NCBI GenBank assembly: GCA_903862955.1
Contig: CAIPAH010000007.1
Location: forward strand, 49,068-113,067
DNA from: an uncultured Opitutia bacterium
Lineage (GTDB): Bacteria; Verrucomicrobiota; Verrucomicrobiia; Opitutales; Opitutaceae
DNA: 64,000 nt
Reading direction: 5' to 3'
Both the position numbers and the translations under genes were made by a program. This document shows, in pieces, positions 18,930 to 26,895 of the stretch (positions are counted from its first letter, which is position 1; each line of letters begins with the position of its first letter). The notes beneath the pieces are model-generated. The model worked only from the letters and a program-made list of their open reading frames with translations, did no database searches and was not told the DNA's origin.

Positions 18930-19102
18930 TCTGAAATCGTGTCCCGGCGGCGCGCCGGTGTCCAGCCGTCGCATCGAATACGCTGATCGGTAGCCAACAG
19001 CCCATCGCCCATCACCCCTCGCCGCTCACCCGCCTGCGCAGCGGGCCAATTGCACCGGAGAAATCCGGACGACAGGCACGCCGGCGTGTGCTAAGGTGGG
19101 TC

Positions 19103-20527
19103 ATGCGATTGACCAATGCCACGATGTACGCCCGGGTGCTGGCGGAGGACGCGTCCTACAACGGGCGCTTCTTCACCGGGGTGTTGACGACGGGCATTTA
19201 CTGCCTGCCGGCGTGCAAGGCGCGCAAGCCGAAGCTCAGCAACGTCCGCTTCTTCCCAACCTGCGAGGCCGCCCGAGCCGCCGGGCTGCGGGCCTGCAAA
19301 AAGTGCCATCCCGACGATTTTGCGCGGGGCGCCGATCCGGTGCTGGAGACCATTGAGACGCTCGTGGGCGAGGTTCGCGCGCGGCCCGCGGCGTTTGCCG
19401 ACGCGCGGACGATCGTCCGCCGTTCGGGCTTTGGCGCCACGCGGGTGTTTGAACTGTTCCGGCTGCACTATCACACGACGCCGGCCGATCTGCTGCTGCG
19501 CGCCCGACTGGACCAGGCCAAGCGGCAACTCCTGGACAGCAGTGCGTCACTGGCGGTCATCGCCCAGGACGCGGGCTTCGAGTCGCTCTCGGCCTTTCAC
19601 GAAAATTTCCGCCGGTGGAACGGCCTGACTCCCGCAGCGTATCGCGAATTGGGTGATTCCACCGCGTTCACCGTGTCCCTGCCGGAAGGCTATCCCCTGC
19701 CCTACCTTCGCCGCGCGCTGAGTCGTGACGTCCACAGCGTGACCGAGCGGCTGGTCGGCGACCGCTACATCGCCGTCGTGCAGCTCAGCGATGGACCGGC
19801 GTTGCTCAAGCTGCGGCTATCCCCCGACACACTGCACGCGGAGATTTTCCGGGGCTCAGCCGCTGAGGCCCATGCCATCGTGGTGGGCTTGGCTGGACTC
19901 GACGAAGACGCTGCGGCGTTCGCCCGCCTGGCCCGCAAGCTCGGCTTGGGGCGGCTCGTGGCGGGCCGCCCGGAGCTCCGCATCAGCCGCACGCCCACAA
20001 TTTTTGACGGCTTGCTCTGGGCCATCATCGGCCAGCAGATCAATTTTACGTTTGCCTGCCTGCTCAAACGCCGGCTGATCGAGCGCAGCAGTGCGGTGTT
20101 CGCCGACGGCCTGCATGCGCCGCCCACTCCAGTGGCGGTGGCGGCGTTGGAACCGGCCGACTTGCTGCCGCTCCAGTTTTCCCGGCAAAAGGCCGACTAC
20201 GTGGTCGCGACGGCACGGCTCATCACGGGAGGTCAGCTCGACCTGACGGCGTTGCGCACGATGTCCGCCACGCGCGCAGAGCGGACTCTCCTGGCGGTTC
20301 GCGGCCTCGGGCCCTGGTCGGTCAACTACCTGATGATGCGGTCGCTCGGGTTTCCCGATTGCGTGCCGCTCGGCGACACCGGCGTGACCAGCGGACTGCA
20401 GGCGCTCTTGAAGCTCGACGAGCGCCCCGACATCGACGCCACGCGGCGGCTGATGGCCGTGTTTTCCCCTCACCGCAGTCTCGCTACCACCCACCTTTGG
20501 CAGTTCACTCAACCCATCCCAACATGA
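19103..20527 (+). CDS. Ada-type regulator fused to AlkA DNA-3-methyladenine glycosylase
   Basis: 474 aa. ATG 19103 follows AAGGTGGG at good spacing. Ada zinc-binding/methyl-acceptor domain (residues about 1-75): GIYCLPACKAR and LRACKKCHPDDF supply the four Cys. AraC HTH (about 85-180): GFGATRVFELFRLHYHTTP and AGFESLSAFHENFRRWNGLTP. An AlkA-type N-domain and HhH-GPD glycosylase (about 190-470) contain GQQINFTF and LLAVRGLGPWSVNYLMM with catalytic Asp in PLGDTGV. One protein would thus repair methylphosphotriesters, regulate the adaptive response and excise 3-methyladenine. Its stop overlaps ogt. Confidence 0.93.
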   Translation: MRLTNATMYARVLAEDASYNGRFFTGVLTTGIYCLPACKARKPKLSNVRFFPTCEAARAAGLRACKKCHPDDFARGADPVLETIETLVGEVRARPAAFADARTIVRRSGFGATRVFELFRLHYHTTPADLLLRARLDQAKRQLLDSSASLAVIAQDAGFESLSAFHENFRRWNGLTPAAYRELGDSTAFTVSLPEGYPLPYLRRALSRDVHSVTERLVGDRYIAVVQLSDGPALLKLRLSPDTLHAEIFRGSAAEAHAIVVGLAGLDEDAAAFARLARKLGLGRLVAGRPELRISRTPTIFDGLLWAIIGQQINFTFACLLKRRLIERSSAVFADGLHAPPTPVAVAALEPADLLPLQFSRQKADYVVATARLITGGQLDLTALRTMSATRAERTLLAVRGLGPWSVNYLMMRSLGFPDCVPLGDTGVTSGLQALLKLDERPDIDATRRLMAVFSPHRSLATTHLWQFTQPIPT

Positions 20528-21024
20528 GACAATTCTACGACACCTTTTCCACGTCGCTGGGCGACTTCTCCATTGCGGTCGATGCCAACGGCTCCGTCAT
20601 CGCCACCGCCTTCGGCGGCCTGCCTGAACTTCGCGAGCGCTTTGCCGCCGATGAAGTCACGCACGATCCCGCCCGCCTGGCATCGGCCCGAAGTGAAGTG
20701 ACCGAGTATTTCACCGGGAAGCGCGAGAGTTTTACCCTGAAACTTGCGCCCAGCGGCACCGCGTTCCAGCAAAGCGTGTGGACCGCATTGCAGCGCATCC
20801 CGTTCGGCGAAACGCGCAGCTACGGCCAACTCGCGACGGAACTCGGCAATCCCGGCGCGTCCCGTGCCGTGGGTCGCGCGAATGCGACGAATCCCATTGC
20901 CCTCATCATACCCTGCCACCGCGTGATTGGCAGTGATGGTGCGCAGACGGGCTTTGCCTTCGGCGAGGAAATCAAGCGCCAGCTGCTCGCGCTCGAGCGC
21001 GCCTCAAGCCCGGCTCTCGTGTAG
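20524..21024 (+). CDS. ogt: Methylated-DNA--protein-cysteine S-methyltransferase
   Basis: 166 aa from ATG 20524, overlapping the Ada-AlkA stop (ATGA), so translation is coupled. The C-terminal domain shows the winged helix FQQSVWTALQRIPFGETRSYGQLA and the active-site motif IIPCHRVIG with the methyl-acceptor Cys, followed by the GFAFGEEIKRQLLALE helix. Ogt removes O6-methylguanine directly. With the upstream fusion protein, the pair forms a complete alkylation-repair operon. The 3' end overlaps the convergent trpF stop region (21004-21024). Confidence 0.95.
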   Translation: MRQFYDTFSTSLGDFSIAVDANGSVIATAFGGLPELRERFAADEVTHDPARLASARSEVTEYFTGKRESFTLKLAPSGTAFQQSVWTALQRIPFGETRSYGQLATELGNPGASRAVGRANATNPIALIIPCHRVIGSDGAQTGFAFGEEIKRQLLALERASSPALV

Positions 21025-21654
21025 TCGGGCCACGAAGCGCCGCAGTTTGATCGGGTCCTTCTTGCCCGGCGCGGACTCCACGCCGCTGTTCACGTCGACG
21101 AACCGCGCGCCGGTTTCCTGCAAGGCGGGTCCGATGTTGGCGGAATTGAGACCGCCCGAAAGAATCCAGGTCTTCTTGGGATGCGCCCGCCGATAGTGCG
21201 TGTATTTCAGCCAGTCGCCGGTCTCGCCCGTGCCGCCGAATTTCCGGACATGGAACGTGTCGAACAGGAAGGTCTTGGTCAGCGGCAGCAACTCCGCGGG
21301 AAAAGCGACCTCCGGCGGCAGCTTCGGCGCGAGCCACACCCGCGCCATGCCCACGGCTTCCACCCAACTTTCCACAGTCGCGATGGGCAGGTCGTGGCGG
21401 AAGTGGATCTGGAAAAGATCGTAGCCGGCCGCCGTCATTTCGGCCAGCTGCGGCAGCGTCGGTTCGACGATGACTCCGACTTTGCGGCCTGCAGGTAGCC
21501 GGTCGGCGAACGCGCGGAATTTCTCCAACGCGATGTAGCGGGGCGACTCTGGATGCTGGATGAACCCCAAATAGTCCGCGCCGGCCTGCACGGCCATCTC
21601 GGCATCCTCCAGCGACGTCAGGCCGCAGATTTTGAGGCGGATGCCGTCGGTCAT
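21004..21654 (-). CDS. trpF: Phosphoribosylanthranilate isomerase
   Basis: 216 aa from ATG 21654. TIM-barrel TrpF motifs: LKICGLTSLEDAEMAVQAGADYLGFI with catalytic Cys in KICG, a strand-6/7 region including FLFDTF, and the C-terminal LSGGLNSANIGPAL with DVNSGVE. It converts PRA to CdRP in tryptophan synthesis. No other trp gene is adjacent; it is instead translationally coupled (4-nt overlap) to a DegT-family aminotransferase upstream. The barrel's middle helices are somewhat divergent from enterobacterial TrpF. Confidence 0.9.
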   Translation of the reverse strand: MTDGIRLKICGLTSLEDAEMAVQAGADYLGFIQHPESPRYIALEKFRAFADRLPAGRKVGVIVEPTLPQLAEMTAAGYDLFQIHFRHDLPIATVESWVEAVGMARVWLAPKLPPEVAFPAELLPLTKTFLFDTFHVRKFGGTGETGDWLKYTHYRRAHPKKTWILSGGLNSANIGPALQETGARFVDVNSGVESAPGKKDPIKLRRFVARLHESRA

Positions 21655-22751
21655 GGAGCAAAGGAATTGATGCTCGCGATGACGTGGTCCACCTGCGCGT
21701 CGGTCAGCTCGGGAAAAATGGGCAGGCTCACACAGTTCGCCGCAGCCTTCTCGGAAACCGGGAACGAGCCCGGCCCGCAACCGAGACTCGCATAGCACTT
21801 CTGGAGGTGCAGCGGCACGGGGTAGATCAAGTCCGTGCCGATTTCCGCTTTCGTGAGATGCTCCCGCAACGCATCGCGCCGCGGATGGCGGATGGTGAAC
21901 TGGTGAAACACCGACTGGCCGTAATTGGGCTGCTCCGGCAAACGCACGCCCGCGAGCTTGATGCCGGCGAGATAGCGGCCCGCGATGGCCTGGCGGCGGG
22001 CGGTCCAGGCGGCGAGGTGCGGCAGCTTGACGTTGAGCACGGCGCCTTGGAAACCGTCCATCCGGAAGTTCCCGCCCACGATGTCGTGATAGTAGCGCCG
22101 GTCCGAGCCATGCACGCGGACGTGCCGGGCGCGCGTGTGCAACTCCTCGCGGCGGGTGACAAACGCGCCGCCCTCGCCGCAGCCGCCGAGGTTTTTCGTC
22201 GGATAGAAACTGAACGTGCCGACGTCGCCGCTGAGGCCGACCGGCGTGCCGCGGTATTTCGCCCCGACCGCCTGGGCGCAGTCCTCGATGACGAAGAGAT
22301 TGTGCTGCTTCGCGATGGCCATGATCTCGTCCATCCGGGCGGGCTGTCCGAAGAGGTGCACTACGATGATGCCCTTGGTCCGGGGGGTCACCGCCGCGGC
22401 AACCTTGGCGGGATCGAGGTTGAACGTCCCTTCCTCAATGTCCGCAAAGACGGGCTTGGCGCCGACGTAATTGATGCCCCAGGCCGACGAGATGAACGTG
22501 AACGGCGCCGTGATGACCTCATCGCCCGGGCCGAAGCCCGCCAGCATACACGCGACGTGCAAGGGCGCCGTGCCGCTGTTCATGCCGAGCGCACGGGGAT
22601 ACCCCAGAGTCGCGGCGAAGTTCTTCTCGAAATCCTCCACGTCTTTCCCGAGACAAAATCGAGTGGCGTCGTAAGTCGCCGTGAGGGCCGCGAGGGCCGG
22701 CTCCCGGATCGCCTTGTGCTGCAGGGACAGGTCGAGAAAGGGCACTTTCAT
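21651..22751 (-). CDS. DegT/DnrJ/EryC1/StrS family aminotransferase
   Basis: 366 aa. Sugar aminotransferase signatures: VPFLDLSLQHKAIREPALAAL, NSGTAPLHVACMLAGFGPGDEVI, IIVVHLFGQPA, VIEDCAQAVGAKYRG and PLP-lysine SFYPTKNLGGCGEGG. The C-terminal portion includes FHQFTIRHPRRDALREHL and SLPIFPELTDAQV. These PLP enzymes aminate keto-sugars on nucleotide carriers for glycan or LPS synthesis. No other nucleotide-sugar gene is nearby. Its stop overlaps the trpF start. Confidence 0.92.
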   Translation of the reverse strand: MKVPFLDLSLQHKAIREPALAALTATYDATRFCLGKDVEDFEKNFAATLGYPRALGMNSGTAPLHVACMLAGFGPGDEVITAPFTFISSAWGINYVGAKPVFADIEEGTFNLDPAKVAAAVTPRTKGIIVVHLFGQPARMDEIMAIAKQHNLFVIEDCAQAVGAKYRGTPVGLSGDVGTFSFYPTKNLGGCGEGGAFVTRREELHTRARHVRVHGSDRRYYHDIVGGNFRMDGFQGAVLNVKLPHLAAWTARRQAIAGRYLAGIKLAGVRLPEQPNYGQSVFHQFTIRHPRRDALREHLTKAEIGTDLIYPVPLHLQKCYASLGCGPGSFPVSEKAAANCVSLPIFPELTDAQVDHVIASINSFAP

Positions 22752-22819
22752 GCGAGGAGACCTTCAGGAAGGCAGCCGCGCCGGACCATTGCAATCCGGC
22801 AAAGACGAACGCACCGCAG

Positions 22820-23431
22820 CTAATGGCGCGCAGTCAAATCCGGTGCGTCCCGCATATAGGAATCGTAGACCAGCGAGGCCGCCGCCCAGACGAAGGCCAG
22901 GAGCATGATGCCGCGCGCCACCGTGGCCACGTGCGCCGCAATCGTGATGTCCCGGCTCAGGATGTGCCAGTGATCGAGCAGGTATTCCCAATCGTGTCCC
23001 TCGACTTCCCGCCCCGTGCCGCCGCTCAGCAATTGCAGGTTCAGCATGCGCGCGTCCTGGATATACGGCGCCACATCGAGCAGGGCATGGCCGGTCCACC
23101 AGAGGCCGAGTGCCGCGGAGAAGGCGTCCTGGTTCACGAGGTAAAACGACAACATCACCACGAGCGGCATCAGCACCTGCAGGCCGCTGCCCATGAAGAC
23201 GACCGCGGTGTGGTTCTCCGTGAGCATCGCGGTGATCGTATGCCCCGCCTCGTGAATCACCAGGTGAACGAGATGCATCCAGCCCGGGTTGTTGCCGAGA
23301 TCGACGAGCCGGATCGTGAAATACCGTGCCGACCAAATCACCAGGAACAGCAGCAGCCCGGCGCGCAGGGCGATCTCTCCGCGGGAGCGGCGATGGTCGC
23401 CGGGAAAGATCAGGGCGAGCATGGTCTGCAT
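22820..23431 (-). CDS. Membrane protein with HExxH motif, function unknown
   Basis: 203 aa with about four hydrophobic segments (residues about 20-42, 80-105, 110-122, 165-190). Between the first two lies HLVIHEAGHTITAML, an HExxH zinc-ligand motif typical of site-2/M50-like intramembrane peptidases. There is no obvious third ligand motif (NPDG-like), so activity is uncertain. It lies 17 bp after hemD and reads in the same direction, suggesting cotranscription with the haem genes. Confidence 0.65.
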   Translation of the reverse strand: MQTMLALIFPGDHRRSRGEIALRAGLLLFLVIWSARYFTIRLVDLGNNPGWMHLVHLVIHEAGHTITAMLTENHTAVVFMGSGLQVLMPLVVMLSFYLVNQDAFSAALGLWWTGHALLDVAPYIQDARMLNLQLLSGGTGREVEGHDWEYLLDHWHILSRDITIAAHVATVARGIMLLAFVWAAASLVYDSYMRDAPDLTARH

Positions 23432-23448
23432 GCGGGCGCGAGGCGAGG

Positions 23449-24243
23449 CTACTTCCCGGTCGTCCCGAGCACTTTCACCGTCGCGGCCACGAGGGCGTCG
23501 AGGCCGGGCTCCTTGGCGATGAAGTCCACTGGCAGGCCGATCTTCTTCATCGTCTCGCTGGTCTGCGGCCCGATGCTGCCCGCAAGGGGGCGGTGCGCGT
23601 CCTTGGCCAGCTGGAGCGCGGCCGCCTGGTCGGCAAAAGACTGCACGGCGGACGAACTCGCGAAGAGGATCGCATCAGCCCCCAGCGCGCGGAAATCCTT
23701 GGCCGCGGCGTCCGCGCTGAGGTCGTTCTTTTCCGTCTGGTAAACCTGCAGCGTGTCCACGATGGCGCGCGCCTCCTCGAGCTTCGTGACCAGCGTCTCG
23801 CGGTTTTGGTTGCCGGTGACGACGAGCACCTTGGCGTGGTCCAGGCTGCCAGTGGCGATGAGCGCCGCGGCGAGTGCCTCGGCGGTGGCCGTGGCTGGCT
23901 GGCATTCGACGTCGAGATGCAGCGCCTTGATCGCCCGCGCGGTGGCTTCGCCGACGCAGGCGATGCGAATGAGTCCGAGCGATCGAATGTCCGCGAACAC
24001 CCGGAAGAATTCCTCGAAATAATACTTCACGCCGTTCGGGCTGGTGAAGGCGATCCAATCGTAACCGCCCAACTCAGGGAAGACCTCGGCGAGGTCGTCG
24101 TTCTTCACGGACTTGCTCACCCGGATCAACGGCAGCTCGATCACCTCGGCTCCGAGCGCGGCGAGCTTGGCGTGCAGCTCGGAATTCTGGTCACTGGCCC
24201 GCGTCAAAACGATGCGTCGGCCGGCAAGGGGCTTCGCGTTCAT
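23449..24243 (-). CDS. hemD: Uroporphyrinogen-III synthase
   Basis: 264 aa. The bilobed HemD fold is recognisable from LAGRRIVLTRASDQNSELHAKLAALGAEVIELPLIR, DWIAFTSPNGVKYYFEE, IACVGEATARAI, KVLVVTGNQNRETLVTKLE and ADAILFASSSAVQSF with IGPQTSETM. It closes hydroxymethylbilane with ring-D inversion, the step after HemC. Its ATG overlaps the hemC stop, so the two enzymes are coupled. Confidence 0.93.
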   Translation of the reverse strand: MNAKPLAGRRIVLTRASDQNSELHAKLAALGAEVIELPLIRVSKSVKNDDLAEVFPELGGYDWIAFTSPNGVKYYFEEFFRVFADIRSLGLIRIACVGEATARAIKALHLDVECQPATATAEALAAALIATGSLDHAKVLVVTGNQNRETLVTKLEEARAIVDTLQVYQTEKNDLSADAAAKDFRALGADAILFASSSAVQSFADQAAALQLAKDAHRPLAGSIGPQTSETMKKIGLPVDFIAKEPGLDALVAATVKVLGTTGK

Positions 24244-25094
24244 CAGAGTCCGAGTGATTTCAGGATGCGGGCGGCCGTCGCGGCTGGGGCGGCGAGATCC
24301 GCCGGAGTAATGGGCATCTGGCGGAGGTCGGTTTTCTCGTGGAAAAAATAGAGCATGCCGCCCTCGACGTGCGCACCAAACGCCGTGTGGCAGCCGCCGC
24401 CAAGCGCGTTTTGGAACGCCCGCTCCAGCGCGACGCTCTGAGCGGTGGCAGCGTCAAAGGCCGTGGCGAAGCGCGCGGCATCGGCCGCCCGGCACTGCAC
24501 CGCGATGGCGCCCTGCCCCACGGCCGGGACCATCTCGGAATACGCCAGCGGGCGAAATTCCAAGCCCGGCCAGCCGGCGATGCCCAGGCGCTTGAGGCCC
24601 GCCGCGGCCAGCACGGTGCCGTCGGCGACGTTCTGCTCCGCGATCTTCTTCAGGCGCGTGTCGACGTTGCCGCGGATCTCGGTGAACTCTACGCTCGGGA
24701 ACTTGCGGGCGATCTGCAGCCGGCGCCGCGGGCTGCCCGTGGCGATCTTGGCAGGCGCGGTCAGGCCGGCGCGAATCACCAACACGTCCCGGGGATCGAC
24801 GCGGGGCATGTAGCCCGCAATCGCCAGACCGGCCGGCATCTCGCCTGGGAGGTCTTTCGTGCTGTGCACGGCGACGTCCGCCTGCTTGTTCAGCAAGGCG
24901 GCTTCCAGTTCGCTCGTGAACAGTCCTTTCCCACCCTTCTGCTCGAGGGACCATTCCGCCTGCTTGTCGCCCGTAGTGACGATTTTGAGGAGTTCGGTCT
25001 CGGTCGAGAGGGCCTGGGCCAGGTGCGCGGCGACCATGTTGGTCTGCACGAGGGCGAGCGGGCTTTTGCGCGTGGCGAGGATGAGTTTGGACAT
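24243..25094 (-). CDS. hemC: Hydroxymethylbilane synthase (porphobilinogen deaminase)
   Basis: 283 aa from ATG 25094; an upstream extension to 25205 runs into the ilvC end and lacks similarity. Motifs: LATRKSPLALVQTN, VHSTKDLPGEMPAGL, GSPRRRLQIARKFP with substrate-binding arginines, and GGGCHTAFGAHVEG, in which the Cys anchors the dipyrromethane cofactor. It polymerises four porphobilinogens. It is 62 bp after ilvC and overlaps hemD. Confidence 0.95.
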   Translation of the reverse strand: MSKLILATRKSPLALVQTNMVAAHLAQALSTETELLKIVTTGDKQAEWSLEQKGGKGLFTSELEAALLNKQADVAVHSTKDLPGEMPAGLAIAGYMPRVDPRDVLVIRAGLTAPAKIATGSPRRRLQIARKFPSVEFTEIRGNVDTRLKKIAEQNVADGTVLAAAGLKRLGIAGWPGLEFRPLAYSEMVPAVGQGAIAVQCRAADAARFATAFDAATAQSVALERAFQNALGGGCHTAFGAHVEGGMLYFFHEKTDLRQMPITPADLAAPAATAARILKSLGL

Positions 25095-25156
25095 CGGGAA
25101 AGAAAAAGGGCGCAGAGCAATGTCTGCGCCCCAGCTTAATTTGGCAATCGCGGCGA

Positions 25157-26185
25157 TTAGTTGTAGGAAGCCTGGACGCCCTTGAGGTTCTTCTTGGACA
25201 TCCACGGCATCATGCTACGGAGGTATGCGCCGGTCTTCTCAATCTGGTGTTTTTCACCCTTCTTGAGGAGTGCGTTGTATTTCTTCAGGCCGCCTTTGTA
25301 TTCCCTGACCCACTGGCGGACGAAGAGGCCGGACTGGATTTCCTTCAGGATCTTCTTCATCTCGGCCTTCGTCTGCTTGTTCACGATCCGCGGGCCGCGG
25401 GTGATGTCGCCGTATTTGGCGGTCTCGGAGATCGAGAAACGCATGCCGGCGATGCCGCTTTCATACATCAGGTCGCAGATGAGCTTCAGCTCGTGGAGGC
25501 ACTCGAAGTAGGCCATCTCGGGCTGGTAGCCGGCCTCGACCAGGGTCTCAAAGCCGGCCTGCACGAGCGCACTGGCGCCGCCGCAAAGGACGGATTGTTC
25601 GCCGAAAAGGTCGGTCTCGGTCTCTTCCTTGAAGGTGGTCTGGAGCACGCCGGCGCGGGTCGAGCCAATGCCCTTCGCCCAGGCGAGCGCCTGCTGCTTG
25701 GCGGTCTTGGACTTGTCCTGCGCGACAGCAATGAGTGCCGGCATGCCCTTGCCCTCGGCGTAGAGACGGCGGACCATGTGGCCCGGGCCCTTCGGCGCGA
25801 CCATGATGATGTCGATGTCCTTGTGCGGCTTGATCAGGCCGAAATGCACGGCGAGGCCGTGGCTGAAGATGAGCGTCTTGCCCTTCTTCAGGTTGGGCAG
25901 AATGTCCGTCTTGTAGACGTCGGCCTGCTTCATGTCGGGGAGGCCGACCATGATGACATCGGCGCGGCGCACGGCCTCGGCAGTCTCGTAAACCTTGAAG
26001 CCGTGCTGCTCGGCGACGGCCTTGGACTTGGAGCCGGGATAGAGGCCGATGATGACCTTGCAGCCACTCTCCTTCAGGTTGATCGCGTGGGCGTGGCCCT
26101 GCGAACCGTAGCCAAGGATGGCCAGGGTCTTGTTCTTGAACACGCCGAGGTTGGCGTCCTTGTCGGTGTAGACTTTAGCGGGCAT
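25157..26185 (-). CDS. ilvC: Ketol-acid reductoisomerase (class I)
   Basis: 342 aa, the short class I form. NADPH-binding loop: [21 protein letters not shown]. Further motifs are [27 protein letters not shown], the Mg ligands in [18 protein letters not shown], and the [14 protein letters not shown] helix. It acts in valine/isoleucine synthesis. It is 53 bp downstream of ilvH on the same strand, with tRNA-Val upstream of both. Confidence 0.97.
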   Translation of the reverse strand: MPAKVYTDKDANLGVFKNKTLAILGYGSQGHAHAINLKESGCKVIIGLYPGSKSKAVAEQHGFKVYETAEAVRRADVIMVGLPDMKQADVYKTDILPNLKKGKTLIFSHGLAVHFGLIKPHKDIDIIMVAPKGPGHMVRRLYAEGKGMPALIAVAQDKSKTAKQQALAWAKGIGSTRAGVLQTTFKEETETDLFGEQSVLCGGASALVQAGFETLVEAGYQPEMAYFECLHELKLICDLMYESGIAGMRFSISETAKYGDITRGPRIVNKQTKAEMKKILKEIQSGLFVRQWVREYKGGLKKYNALLKKGEKHQIEKTGAYLRSMMPWMSKKNLKGVQASYN

Positions 26186-26238
26186 GGATGAAGCGGAGGT
26201 GTTGGGTTTTACGTGTTAGGTGTTAAGTTCTGGGAGGC

Positions 26239-26709
26239 TCAGCGCTTCAGCGCCAGGCGGCCGGTGCGGGCGAGTTCGAGGATGCCGAAGGGCTCCAGCA
26301 GGCCGAGGAGCGCGGTGACTTTTTCGTCGTCACCCGTGGCCTCGATGATGATGGCGTCGAGCGAGAGGTGCACGATCTTGGCGCGGAAGATGTCCTTGAT
26401 CTGCAGCAGCTCGAAGCGGGTCTGGGCGTTGGCCTTCACCTTCACCAGGACGAGCTCGCGGGCGACCGCCTGGCCTTCCTTGAAGTCGAGGACGTCGACG
26501 ACGTTGACGAGCTTCCGCAGTTGCTTGATGACCATGTCGAGCGCGGCGTCGTCGCCCTTCAGGACGACGGTGATCCGCGACGTCGACGGGTCGTGCATCG
26601 GGGCGACGTTGAGCGAGTCGATGTTGAAGCCGCGGCCGGAAAACATCCCGGAGACGCGCGCGAGGACGCCGAACTTGTTTTCAACGATGACGGAGATCGT
26701 ATGTCGCAT
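26239..26709 (-). CDS. ilvH: Acetolactate synthase small (regulatory) subunit
   Basis: 156 aa. The N-terminal ACT domain reads ISVIVENKFGVLARVSGMFSGRGFNIDSLNV. A second regulatory domain includes ELVLVKVKANAQTRFELLQIKDIFRAKIV and EKVTALLGLLEPFGI. It confers valine feedback on IlvB. The catalytic subunit ilvB is absent from this window, which is unusual because ilvB normally precedes ilvH. Instead the tRNA-Val 3' end lies only 24 nt upstream. Confidence 0.95.
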   Translation of the reverse strand: MRHTISVIVENKFGVLARVSGMFSGRGFNIDSLNVAPMHDPSTSRITVVLKGDDAALDMVIKQLRKLVNVVDVLDFKEGQAVARELVLVKVKANAQTRFELLQIKDIFRAKIVHLSLDAIIIEATGDDEKVTALLGLLEPFGILELARTGRLALKR

Positions 26710-26733
26710 GGGTCGGTTTTTGGGTGAAAGGGA

Positions 26734-26810
26734 TGGTGGACGCCGAGGGACTCGAACCCCCGACCCCCTCGGTGTAAACGAGATGCTCTAACCAACTGAG
26801 CTAGGCGTCC
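26734..26810 (-). tRNA. tRNA-Val (anticodon UAC)
   Basis: 77 nt including encoded CCA. Acceptor arms GGACGCC/GGCGTCC pair fully. The D-arm is GCTC...GAGC, and the anticodon stem TCTCG/CGAGG closes loop TTTACAC with anticodon TAC. The T-arm is GGGGG-TTCGAGT-CCCTC, with discriminator A. The ilvH ATG follows 24 nt after the tRNA 3' end, so the tRNA may be processed from the ilvH-ilvC transcript. Confidence 0.97.
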
Positions 26811-26842
26811 GCGCCGAAGGTGGAGCTAATCGTTCGCCGGGT

Positions 26843-26895
26843 GGTTATGACAAGGAATTATTCCGCGCGGGGCCACGGGCCATCATGTCATAACC
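26843..26895. repeat. Perfect 10-bp inverted repeat spanning the asd stop codon
   Basis: Arms GGTTATGACA (26843-26852) and TGTCATAACC (26886-26895) with a 33-bp spacer that itself contains GGAAT-T-ATTCC. One arm covers the asd termination codon (TGA 26883-26885 abuts it) and the other lies 33 bp before the tRNA-Val 5' end. No T-run follows, so it is not a classical terminator. It may be an mRNA-stabilising or processing structure, or an operator. Confidence 0.45.

Noticed and set aside
26185..26238. Leader peptide or T-box between ilvH and ilvC
   Set aside because: Only 53 bp, with no valine-rich ORF, no specifier stem and no terminator-like stem.
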